Shown piece after piece: positions 22,007-28,114 of a stretch of DNA of 28,114 nucleotides; the first letter of the stretch is position 1; every line of letters begins with the position of its first letter. The position numbers and the translations under genes are program-made. The stretch is from an uncultured Collinsella sp. Lineage in GTDB: Bacteria; Actinomycetota; Coriobacteriia; Coriobacteriales; Coriobacteriaceae. The notes under the pieces are model-generated. The model saw only the letters and a list, made by a program, of their open reading frames with translations, made no database searches and had not been told where the DNA came from. Location: positions 1 to 28,114 of the forward strand of contig UQEO01000017.1 in the NCBI GenBank assembly GCA_900540095.1, written 5' to 3'.

Positions 22007-22918
22007 ATGCCCATGTGCCCGCTGGTCGATTGCCATACCCACACCTCGTTTTCGGACGGGCATGCCTCGTTTGAGGACAACGTCCGTGCCGCTGCTGCGG
22101 CCGGCTGCCGCGTCATGGTCTCGACCGACCATCTCACCCTGCCCGCCAGCATGGATGCTAACTGCGAGGTGCAGGTTACTGAGGGCGACCTCCCGGCGCA
22201 TCGTCTGGCTTTTGAGGACGCTCGCAATCTTGCCGCTCAGATTGCGCCAGAAGTCACCTTTATCTACGGTTTCGAATGCGATTGGTACGAGGGCTGCGAG
22301 CCTTTGGTTGAGCGCTGGTCCCAGGGCGCCGTCGTGCGCCTGGGCAGTGTGCACTGGATTGGCAACCCAGGCGATATCATGGCCGGTGCCGCGGGTACGG
22401 CGGGAACGGAGGACGTCGCTCGTCCCGATACGCCCGATTCGCGCTGCGGCTGGATCGACGATGACACCAACCTGCACGTTTGGGAAAACCTGGGGGTACG
22501 CGGCGTGTGGGAGCGCTATGTCGATGACTGGTGCCGCGCCTGCGAGAGCCCGCTCAACTTTGATGTGATGGCTCACCCCGACCTGGTCATGCGCTTTTCG
22601 AAGGAAGGCTTTGCGCCCGATTTTGACCCCGCACCGTTTTGGCAGCAGATGGCAGAGTGCGCGCACGATACGGGCCGCCGCATTGAGGTCTCGACCGCCG
22701 CACCGCGCAAGGGCCTCGACGACTACTATCCCGCGACCGGATTGCTGCGTTGCTTTGCCCACGCCGAGGTGCCGATCACTTTTGGCTCGGACGCACACCG
22801 CGCCTGCGACATCTGCTGGAACATCCGCGAGGCACAAGCCCACGCCTACGACTGCGGTTATCGAACCTTCGATATCCCCCACGCCACCGGCGAATGGGAG
22901 CCCACGCCCCTCGCCTAA
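22007..22918 (+). CDS. Histidinol-phosphatase, PHP family
   Basis: PHP-domain phosphoesterase of 303 residues that most likely removes phosphate from L-histidinol phosphate, the step missing from the neighbouring his operon. Metal-binding motifs: DCHTHTSFSDG (8-18), STDH (39-42), YGFECDW, GSVHWIG, AHPDLV and FGSDAH near the C-terminus, the complete trinuclear site of HisK-type enzymes. ATG 22007 lies five bases after AAAGGAG. The stop is 2 bases from the convergent hisE stop. The name rests on family and location; PHP proteins also include other phosphatases. Confidence 0.88.
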   Translation: MPMCPLVDCHTHTSFSDGHASFEDNVRAAAAAGCRVMVSTDHLTLPASMDANCEVQVTEGDLPAHRLAFEDARNLAAQIAPEVTFIYGFECDWYEGCEPLVERWSQGAVVRLGSVHWIGNPGDIMAGAAGTAGTEDVARPDTPDSRCGWIDDDTNLHVWENLGVRGVWERYVDDWCRACESPLNFDVMAHPDLVMRFSKEGFAPDFDPAPFWQQMAECAHDTGRRIEVSTAAPRKGLDDYYPATGLLRCFAHAEVPITFGSDAHRACDICWNIREAQAHAYDCGYRTFDIPHATGEWEPTPLA

Positions 22919-22920
22919 GA

Positions 22921-23238
22921 CTAGTGGCGGCGGGCGTTGAGTTCGCCGGCCAGCTCGTCGAGGGTGATGCCGTAGCGCTCGAGCGTCACGAGCAGATGGT
23001 AGACCAGGTCGCCGGCTTCGTAGCGAATGTGATCATGGTCGTTATCCTTGCAGGCCATGATCACCTCGCTCGCCTCCTCGGTAAGCTTCTTGAGCAGTTC
23101 ATCCTCCACGTCAGTCAGCAGACGAGCGGTATAGCTCTCCTGCGGCGACGCGTCGCGACGGCCATGAATCACCTCGGCAAGCCCCGTCAGCGTCTCACCG
23201 ATATTTCCATCCTGAATGTTTGCGGTGCGCACACCCAT
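22921..23238 (-). CDS. hisE: Phosphoribosyl-ATP pyrophosphatase
   Basis: Second step of histidine synthesis: cleaves phosphoribosyl-ATP to phosphoribosyl-AMP and pyrophosphate. At 105 residues it is a single-domain all-alpha MazG-like enzyme. The motif EDELLKKLTEEASEVIMACKDND...RYEAGDLVYHLLV supplies the E-E-x-x-E and E-x-x-D metal ligands. ATG 23238 has AAAGGA seven bases upstream. Last gene of the his operon, 46 bases after hisI, and separate from it rather than fused as in enteric bacteria. Confidence 0.97.
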   Translation of the reverse strand: MGVRTANIQDGNIGETLTGLAEVIHGRRDASPQESYTARLLTDVEDELLKKLTEEASEVIMACKDNDHDHIRYEAGDLVYHLLVTLERYGITLDELAGELNARRH

Positions 23239-23284
23239 GGTTCAATCCTTTCTGGTTGGCCAAGCGCCTGATCGAGCGCCCGCC

Positions 23285-23614
23285 CTATGCGAGTTTCTTA
23301 AAGAAGCAGGTACGGTTGCCGGTGTGGCAAGCCGGGCCCGGAGAGTCAACCTTGACCAACAGCGTATCGCTATCGCAGTCGGCCCAGAGTTCCTTGACCT
23401 CCTGCATATTGCCGCTCGTCGCGCCCTTATTCCAGAGCTCCTGACGGCTGCGGCTCCAAAACCACGTGGTACCGGTCTTGAGCGTCAGCCCCACCGACTC
23501 CTCGTTCATCCAAGCAACCATAAGCACCTCGCCGGTGTCATACTGCTGAACAACACAAGGAATCAGCCCCTTGGCGTCGTATTTGAGCTCGGACGCAGTT
23601 GTCACTTGCTCCAT
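23285..23614 (-). CDS. hisI: Phosphoribosyl-AMP cyclohydrolase
   Basis: Third step of histidine synthesis: opens the purine ring of phosphoribosyl-AMP. The 109 residues show the family's MVAWMNEES, TTWFWSRSRQELWNKGATSGN, the Mg-binding DCDSD, and the zinc-binding CHTGNRTCFF region. The start ATG directly follows the hisF stop (TAA-ATG with no gap), which implies translational coupling. Confidence 0.98.
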   Translation of the reverse strand: MEQVTTASELKYDAKGLIPCVVQQYDTGEVLMVAWMNEESVGLTLKTGTTWFWSRSRQELWNKGATSGNMQEVKELWADCDSDTLLVKVDSPGPACHTGNRTCFFKKLA

Positions 23615-24397
23615 TTAAAAATCCAATCTCACGGGAATACCCTGCGACGCCATATACTCCTTCACCTGGCGAATGCTGAAGGTTCCAAAGTGAAAGACGC
23701 TTGCCGCCAGTACGGCGTCGGCTTCGCCCTCGATCACACCCTCAGCAAAATGCTCGAGCGTGCCCACACCGCCGCTCGCGATCACCGGAATCGGCACCGC
23801 GCGCGCCACGGCGCGGGTGAGCGCCAGGTCAAATCCGGCCTTGGTGCCGTCGCGGTCCATGCTGGTGAGCAAGATCTCGCCGGCGCCGCGACGAGCCGCC
23901 TCCTCGGCCCACGCCACCGCGTCGATGCCCGTGGCGTTGCGGCCGCCCGCCGTGAAGACCTCCCACTTGTCGGCACCAGATGCGCCGGGCAAACCGACGC
24001 GCTTGGCATCGATCGCCACGACCACGGCCTGGCTGCCAAACGCCGCGGCAGCCTGGCTGATCAGCGACGGGTCACGCACAGCGGCAGAGTTGAGCGACAC
24101 CTTATCGGCACCGGCGGCAACCATGGTCCGCATGCCCGCCAAGTCGCGGAAACCGCCACCCACGGTATAGGGAATAGCGAGCTCCTCGGCCGCATGCGCC
24201 GCCATCTCGATAGTCGTCGCGCGGTTGTCGCTCGTCGCGGTAATGTCCAGGAAGACGACCTCGTCCGCGCCCTCGCGGTCGTAGGCACGTGCCAGCTCCA
24301 CCGGGTCGCCCGCATCGCGCAGGCTCACAAAGTTGACGCCCTTGACCACGCGGCCGTCCTTGACGTCCAAGCAGGGAATCACGCGTTTGGTAAGCAT
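23615..24397 (-). CDS. hisF: Imidazole glycerol phosphate synthase cyclase subunit
   Basis: Forms imidazole glycerol phosphate and AICAR using ammonia delivered by HisH. The 260 residues fold as a TIM barrel. Catalytic Asp11 (IPCLDVKDGRVVKG) and Asp130 (VVVAIDAKRV) are at the exact expected positions; phosphate-binding loops are GGGFRD and ASGGVG. It follows hisA by 3 bases. The AICAR by-product feeds the purine pathway through PurH, encoded in the same window. Confidence 0.99.
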   Translation of the reverse strand: MLTKRVIPCLDVKDGRVVKGVNFVSLRDAGDPVELARAYDREGADEVVFLDITATSDNRATTIEMAAHAAEELAIPYTVGGGFRDLAGMRTMVAAGADKVSLNSAAVRDPSLISQAAAAFGSQAVVVAIDAKRVGLPGASGADKWEVFTAGGRNATGIDAVAWAEEAARRGAGEILLTSMDRDGTKAGFDLALTRAVARAVPIPVIASGGVGTLEHFAEGVIEGEADAVLAASVFHFGTFSIRQVKEYMASQGIPVRLDF

Positions 24398-24400
24398 GGG

Positions 24401-25144
24401 CTACTCCTCCCCTCGGGCGGCGGCCAGCGCCTGTGCCAGCGTAAAGTTGCCTTCATAGAGCGCGCGACCGGTAATGGCACCTTCAATCGCGCCCCCACCC
24501 ACCGCGGCAAGCGCACGGATGTCGTCGAGCGTCGAGATACCGCCCGAAGCCACGACGGGAAAACCCGCGACCTCGGCCACATGGCGATACGCCGCCACAT
24601 CGATGCCCGTCTGCATGCCATCACGCGCGATGTCGGTATACACCAGATGCTTAAAGCCCAGCTCGGAAAGCTGTGCCACGGCGTCGTCGAGCGCCACGCC
24701 CGCGCCGTCACGCCAGCCGTTCACCTTGACCTGGCCGTCGCGGGCGGCAATGTCAGCCACCAACAGCTCGCCAAAGCCTTCGGCCGCCACCTCGGCAAAA
24801 CCCGGCTCGGTCACCAGCACGGTGCCCAGTGCGATGCGGCGTGCGCCGTAGCCTGCCAACTCGTCGATGCGCGCGAGCGAGCGGACGCCGCCGCCCACGT
24901 CCACAGACAGACCATCGACGCCGCAGATAGCCTTGACCGCCGCCGAGTTGGCAGCGCATGCGTTCTCGTCCTCGCCAAAGGCAGAAGACAGGTCTACGAC
25001 GTGCGCCCAGCTCGCGCCCTGCTCGGCAAACGAGCGAGCAACGGCGACGGGGTCGTCGGAATATACCTTGCAGCGGCTGCGGTCGCCGCGCTCCAGGCGC
25101 ACGACCTTGCCGCCGATCAGATCGATTGCGGGAAACAGGATCAT
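24401..25144 (-). CDS. hisA: ProFAR isomerase HisA
   Basis: Amadori isomerase that converts ProFAR to PRFAR. The 247-residue TIM barrel has Asp8 in FPAIDLIGGKVVRL, the phosphate loops VGGGVR and ASGGIS, and conserved aspartates in VADIAARDG and YTDIARDGMQTG. It overlaps hisH by 4 bases (ATGA). In many Actinomycetota the homologue PriA also performs the TrpF step of tryptophan synthesis; nothing here shows which type this is. Confidence 0.97.
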   Translation of the reverse strand: MILFPAIDLIGGKVVRLERGDRSRCKVYSDDPVAVARSFAEQGASWAHVVDLSSAFGEDENACAANSAAVKAICGVDGLSVDVGGGVRSLARIDELAGYGARRIALGTVLVTEPGFAEVAAEGFGELLVADIAARDGQVKVNGWRDGAGVALDDAVAQLSELGFKHLVYTDIARDGMQTGIDVAAYRHVAEVAGFPVVASGGISTLDDIRALAAVGGGAIEGAITGRALYEGNFTLAQALAAARGEE

Positions 25145-25842
25145 CGGCCGGCCTCCTCGACGATGTTGACGAAGTTCTTAAGGATGCGCTGACCCAGCGC
25201 GGAGGATTTCTCGGGATGGAACTGGCAGCCCCACACGTTGCCGTGACGCACGATGCACGGGAAGCTCCGCGTATAGTGCGTGCGTGCCAGCACATCGGCG
25301 GTTTCGGTGTCGTCGGCCACCGCATAGCTGTGGGTGAAGTACATGTTGGCACCCTCGGCAAAACCAGTAAGCAGCGGATCGGCTGCACCGGCGGGCGTCA
25401 TGTGCACCTGGTCCCAGCCCACGTGCGGCACCTTCAGGCGGCTCGACTCCAGGCGCGTGCACGAACCGCGCATAATACCCAGGCCATCGACCCAAGGACC
25501 GCCAGCCTGCTCGGAGGCGTTGCCGTCGGCGACCGCGCCCTCGTCCGCAGGCACGCCCTCGTTGCCGCGCTCAAAAAATAGCTGAAGGCCCAGGCAAATG
25601 CCGAGCAGCGGAGTTCCGGTGGCGACAGCATCGAGCACCGCGTCCGCCTCGCCACTCTGGCGCATAAAGGCGATCGCGTCATAGAACGCGCCCACGCCCG
25701 GGATGACCAGGCCGTCGGCATTGCGGATCTGCTCCGGATCGTCCGACGTGCAGGCGGCGGCACCGGCGCGTGCAAGCCCGCGCACAACGCTCGACAAGTT
25801 GCCCTTGTGGTAGTCGACCACCACGATCTTCGGTTCGCCCAC
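25141..25842 (-). CDS. hisH: Imidazole glycerol phosphate synthase glutaminase subunit
   Basis: Class I glutamine amidotransferase that supplies ammonia to HisF. The triad is Cys83 (GICLGLQLFFE), His209 and Glu211 (QFHPEKSS), and the oxyanion region PGVGAF is intact. I start it at GTG 25842, five bases after GGAGG, giving 233 residues; a TTG at 25866 would add 8 residues and lacks a good site. A stretch at about 94-116 is longer than usual and polar, probably a surface loop. It follows hisB after a 45-base gap with a small hairpin. Confidence 0.96.
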   Translation of the reverse strand: MGEPKIVVVDYHKGNLSSVVRGLARAGAAACTSDDPEQIRNADGLVIPGVGAFYDAIAFMRQSGEADAVLDAVATGTPLLGICLGLQLFFERGNEGVPADEGAVADGNASEQAGGPWVDGLGIMRGSCTRLESSRLKVPHVGWDQVHMTPAGAADPLLTGFAEGANMYFTHSYAVADDTETADVLARTHYTRSFPCIVRHGNVWGCQFHPEKSSALGQRILKNFVNIVEEAGR

Positions 25843-25866
25843 GCGACCCTCCTTTTCCCCATTCAA

Positions 25867-25889
25867 AACCTGTCCCTTTTTGGCAGGTT
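25867..25889. repeat. Hairpin between hisB and hisH
   Basis: AACCTG (25867-25872) and CAGGTT (25884-25889) flank 11 bases. On the minus strand the stem is followed by TTGAATGG, and the left part includes the hisB stop. From memory, CCTGCCAAAAAGGGACAGG-like hairpins recur in Coriobacteriia. It could reduce read-through or protect the upstream mRNA. Confidence 0.45.
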
Positions 25890-26475
25890 ACAGCGAGCCC
25901 TTGGTGCTGGGGATGCCCTGCACGCGGGGATCGTGCTCGCAGGCATGGCGCATCGTGCGGCCCACGGCCTTAAAGGCGGCCTCGATAATGTGGTGCGAAT
26001 TGCCGCCCGCCAGCTCGCGCACGTGCAGCGTGAGTTTGGCATCGCGTGCAAAGGCATAGAAGAACTCTACGGCCAGCTCGGTATCAAAGCTGCCCACGCG
26101 CTCGGTCGGCACGGGCAGCTCGCAGTAGGCCTGGCCGCGACCCGAAATGTCCACGGCGGCCATCACGAGCGTCTCGTCCATGGCAATCGCTGCATCGGCA
26201 AAGCGCGTAATGCCCGCCTTGTTGCCCAACGCTTGGCAAAACGCCTCGCCCAGCACGATACCCGTGTCCTCGACGGTGTGGTGCGCATCGACCTCCACGT
26301 CGCCCACCGCGTGCACCGTCAGATCGAACAGACCATGGCGGCCAAAAGCGTTGAGCATGTGGTCAAAAAACGGCACACCGGTCGAGATATCGCACACGCC
26401 GCTTCCGTCCAGGTCGAGCTTGACGACAATATCGGTCTCGCCCGTCTTGCGGGTCACCTCGGCATAGCGGTCCAT
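25888..26475 (-). CDS. hisB: Imidazoleglycerol-phosphate dehydratase
   Basis: Sixth step: dehydrates imidazole glycerol phosphate to imidazole acetol phosphate. The 195 residues are the monofunctional form (the enteric enzyme is fused to a phosphatase, here supplied by the PHP gene at 22007). Manganese-binding motifs are FFDHMLNAFGRHG, DAHHTVEDTGIVLG, and NSHHIIEAAFKA. ATG directly follows the hisC stop (TAG-ATG), with GGAGGAG inside the hisC end. Confidence 0.99.
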   Translation of the reverse strand: MDRYAEVTRKTGETDIVVKLDLDGSGVCDISTGVPFFDHMLNAFGRHGLFDLTVHAVGDVEVDAHHTVEDTGIVLGEAFCQALGNKAGITRFADAAIAMDETLVMAAVDISGRGQAYCELPVPTERVGSFDTELAVEFFYAFARDAKLTLHVRELAGGNSHHIIEAAFKAVGRTMRHACEHDPRVQGIPSTKGSL

Positions 26476-27591
26476 CTACATCTCCTCCTTCACCAGCGCG
26501 GCAAACGCGGCCAGCACCTCGTTGTTTTCCTGCGGGGTGCCCACGGTAATGCGCAGGCAGTCCGCGAGCCCCGGCGCGCAGCTAAAGTCGCGCACCAAAA
26601 TTGAGTACTCGTCGCGCAGGCGCTCGCGCACGTGCGTGGCATGCGGCGTGCGCACGAGCACAAAGTTCGCCGCGCTCGGCCACGCCTCCACGGGCAGACC
26701 CTCGGCAGCCATTACGTGCAGGGCACACAGTTCGCGCTCGCGCTCGGATGCGACCTGTGCCACCACGGGCGCGTACGCATCGCGGGCACGCACGCAGGCA
26801 AGCGCCGCCGCCTGGCTCAACACGTTGACCGAATAGATCTGGCGAATCGCCGCGAACACGTCGATGACCTCGGGCGCCGCGATCACATAGCCCAGGCGCG
26901 TGCCGGCGGCGCCGAACGCCTTGGACAGTGTATGCAGAATCACCAGGTTAGGATGCTCGGCAATAAGGCCTTGCGCCGTAGTTGCCGCGCCAAACGAATC
27001 GTCGGCAAACTCCACGTAGGCCTCGTCGACCATGACCATGCCGGGGCACGCATCGCACAGCGCCGCGACAAAGTCGAGCGGCGCCACGTCGCCCGTGGGA
27101 TTGTTGGGCGAGGTCACGATCGCCAGGTTGCACTCGGGTGCGGCCGCAAGCACCGCCGCCTGGTCGAGCTCAAAAGTTGCCGGGTCGCGCCACACGTCGC
27201 GCACCTCGGTCTGACAGAGCGACGCAAAGAACGCGTACTCGCTAAAGCACGGCGGGCAGTTGAGCAGGATCCGCCCCGCGCCGCCAAACGCCAGCAGGAA
27301 GTTATAGAGTAGCTCGTCGCCGCCGTTGCCCACGCAGATGTTCTCGCGCCTCACGCCATGCCAGGCAGCAAGCTCGTCGCGCAGGTCGTTGGACATGGGA
27401 TCGGGATAGCGGTTGAGCGGTGCGGCAGCCAAGGCCGCATCAACCGCCTCGCGCACGCCGGCCGGCACGGGATAGGTGTTCTCGTTGGCCGAAAGATTGA
27501 TGCGCGTGGGCGTAAAGTTGGGATCGTAGGGCTCGATGCCGGTCAAGTAGGGCTGGACGAGCTCCTTCATGCGCGGCGTGAGTTCGGCCAT
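26476..27591 (-). CDS. hisC: Histidinol-phosphate aminotransferase
   Basis: PLP-dependent fold-type I aminotransferase that converts imidazole acetol phosphate to histidinol phosphate. From ATG 27591 it has 371 residues. Key sites: LSANENTYPVP (33-43), SPNNPTG (161-167), VDEAYVEF (Asp189), and the PLP lysine Lys224 in LHTLSKAFGAAGTRLGY. Start chosen by GAGGAGG six bases upstream, in the hisD tail; one base separates hisD's stop from it. A frame extends to 27660 but overlaps hisD. Confidence 0.97.
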   Translation of the reverse strand: MAELTPRMKELVQPYLTGIEPYDPNFTPTRINLSANENTYPVPAGVREAVDAALAAAPLNRYPDPMSNDLRDELAAWHGVRRENICVGNGGDELLYNFLLAFGGAGRILLNCPPCFSEYAFFASLCQTEVRDVWRDPATFELDQAAVLAAAPECNLAIVTSPNNPTGDVAPLDFVAALCDACPGMVMVDEAYVEFADDSFGAATTAQGLIAEHPNLVILHTLSKAFGAAGTRLGYVIAAPEVIDVFAAIRQIYSVNVLSQAAALACVRARDAYAPVVAQVASERERELCALHVMAAEGLPVEAWPSAANFVLVRTPHATHVRERLRDEYSILVRDFSCAPGLADCLRITVGTPQENNEVLAAFAALVKEEM

Positions 27592-27592
27592 G

Positions 27593-28114
27593 TTAGACCT
27601 CCTCGCCGGTCGCGACAGCGGCACCGCCTGCAGCCGCCGCCAGGTCCACGCCCTCAGCAACCGTCGCCACGGCGTCGCCCGGCCAGGCGACCTTGGTCAG
27701 GTCGGCCGCAGCCAGTGACTCGGCACTCACGGCATCCTCGCCCTGCTCCAGCACGCGACGACGCAGGGCAGCAGAAAGCGCGTGCGCCCACAGGCCCTCG
27801 GCCTCGGCTAGACGCTGTGTGGCAGGAGCGTCGGAGAGCAGGCCCTCGGGCGTATAGCAAATGACGCTCGAGCGCTTGACGAACTCCTCCACCGAAAGCG
27901 GGTTGGAGAACATGGCGGTGCCGCCGGTCGGCAGCGTGTGGTTGGGGCCGGCGACGTAATCGCCGAGCGGCTCGGAGCTCCAGGCGCCCACAAAGATGGC
28001 GCCGGCGTTGCGGATGCCGCCGAGCAGGCCCATAGCATCCTTGCAGTGCAGCTCAAGGTGCTCAGGCGCCACGGTGTTCACGGCCTCGACGGCGGCGGCC
28101 ATATCGGCAGGCAC
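27593..28114 (-). CDS. hisD: Histidinol dehydrogenase, C-terminal part (gene runs off the window)
   Basis: Catalyses the final two oxidations from histidinol to histidine with NAD and zinc. Only the last 173 residues lie here; the start is beyond 28114. The conserved VAPEHLEL and the zinc/substrate region GPNHTLPTGGTAMFSNPLSV (residues about 57-76 of this fragment) are intact. After the usual end (EGLWAHALSAALR) the protein continues for about 55 residues, rich in Ala, Val and Glu, which is longer than typical HisD. It is the first his gene in the window and is coupled to hisC. Confidence 0.96.
   Translation of the reverse strand: MPADMAAAVEAVNTVAPEHLELHCKDAMGLLGGIRNAGAIFVGAWSSEPLGDYVAGPNHTLPTGGTAMFSNPLSVEEFVKRSSVICYTPEGLLSDAPATQRLAEAEGLWAHALSAALRRRVLEQGEDAVSAESLAAADLTKVAWPGDAVATVAEGVDLAAAAGGAAVATGEEV

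Noticed and set aside
21187..22227. Longer LarC-like frame of 346 residues starting at 22227
   Set aside because: The extra upstream residues overlap the histidinol phosphatase gene on the other strand and have no LarC similarity; ATG 21672 with AAAGGA fits better.
23216..25192. A 658-residue open frame on the plus strand opposite hisE-hisI-hisF-hisA
   Set aside because: It is antisense to four well-matched his genes, lacks a ribosome-binding site and shows His/Arg/Gly-rich composition typical of shadows in high-GC DNA.

Overview
The window is high-GC chromosomal DNA from a bacterium, most likely a Coriobacteriia member of Actinomycetota such as Collinsella. This is inferred from codon usage, the mazG-eno-ftsB-ppx gene order typical of Actinomycetota, and short GGGGAC-type intergenic repeats. 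No phage, insertion sequence or CRISPR array was found. The species assignment is an inference, not a match.

Layout. 32-1756 (minus): a two-component system with a short BceS-like histidine kinase. 1934-4354 (minus): an unrecognised gene and purH. 4632-5273 (plus): a GNAT acetyltransferase. 5463-7406 (minus): a secreted or membrane DUF2207 protein with a glycine-rich tail, flanked by copies of a small repeat. 7407-7921: a long non-coding gap with exclusive hairpins and a terminator stem. 7922-8923 (plus): gluQ, probably leaderless. 8939-9989 (minus): a metallophosphoesterase and a 79-residue membrane protein. 10348-12958 (plus): an operon of a UBA-like/DUF4342 protein, an OmpR-type regulator and a histidine kinase. 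13034-13707 (minus): an orphan galactitol-type PTS IIB and a VOC protein. 13871-14610 (plus): a membrane-anchored TPR-like protein and tRNA-Leu(UAA). 14837-16138 (plus): an AAA/DUF4143 ATPase with twin operator-like repeats. 16257-21672 (minus): ppx, ftsB, eno, mazG, a YfcE-type phosphoesterase and a stand-alone LarC C-terminal domain. 22007-22918 (plus): a PHP-type histidinol phosphatase. 22921-28114 (minus): the histidine operon hisD(partial)-hisC-hisB-hisH-hisA-hisF-hisI-hisE.

How the genes work together. The right third is the histidine pathway. HisE and HisI process phosphoribosyl-ATP, HisA isomerises, HisF/HisH make imidazole glycerol phosphate, HisB dehydrates, HisC transaminates, the convergent PHP phosphatase removes phosphate, and HisD oxidises histidinol. 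HisG is not in the window. Stop and start codons within the operon abut or overlap, implying translational coupling. Two unrelated two-component systems are present. Most other genes are housekeeping (purine synthesis, glycolysis, nucleotide sanitation, division).

Less ordinary parts are the DUF4342-regulator-kinase operon, the IIB-VOC pair, the lone LarC C-terminal domain, the ATPase with paired operators, the unexplained 7.4-7.9 kb gap, and two 65-bp snap-back elements. None is proven to be a new system.
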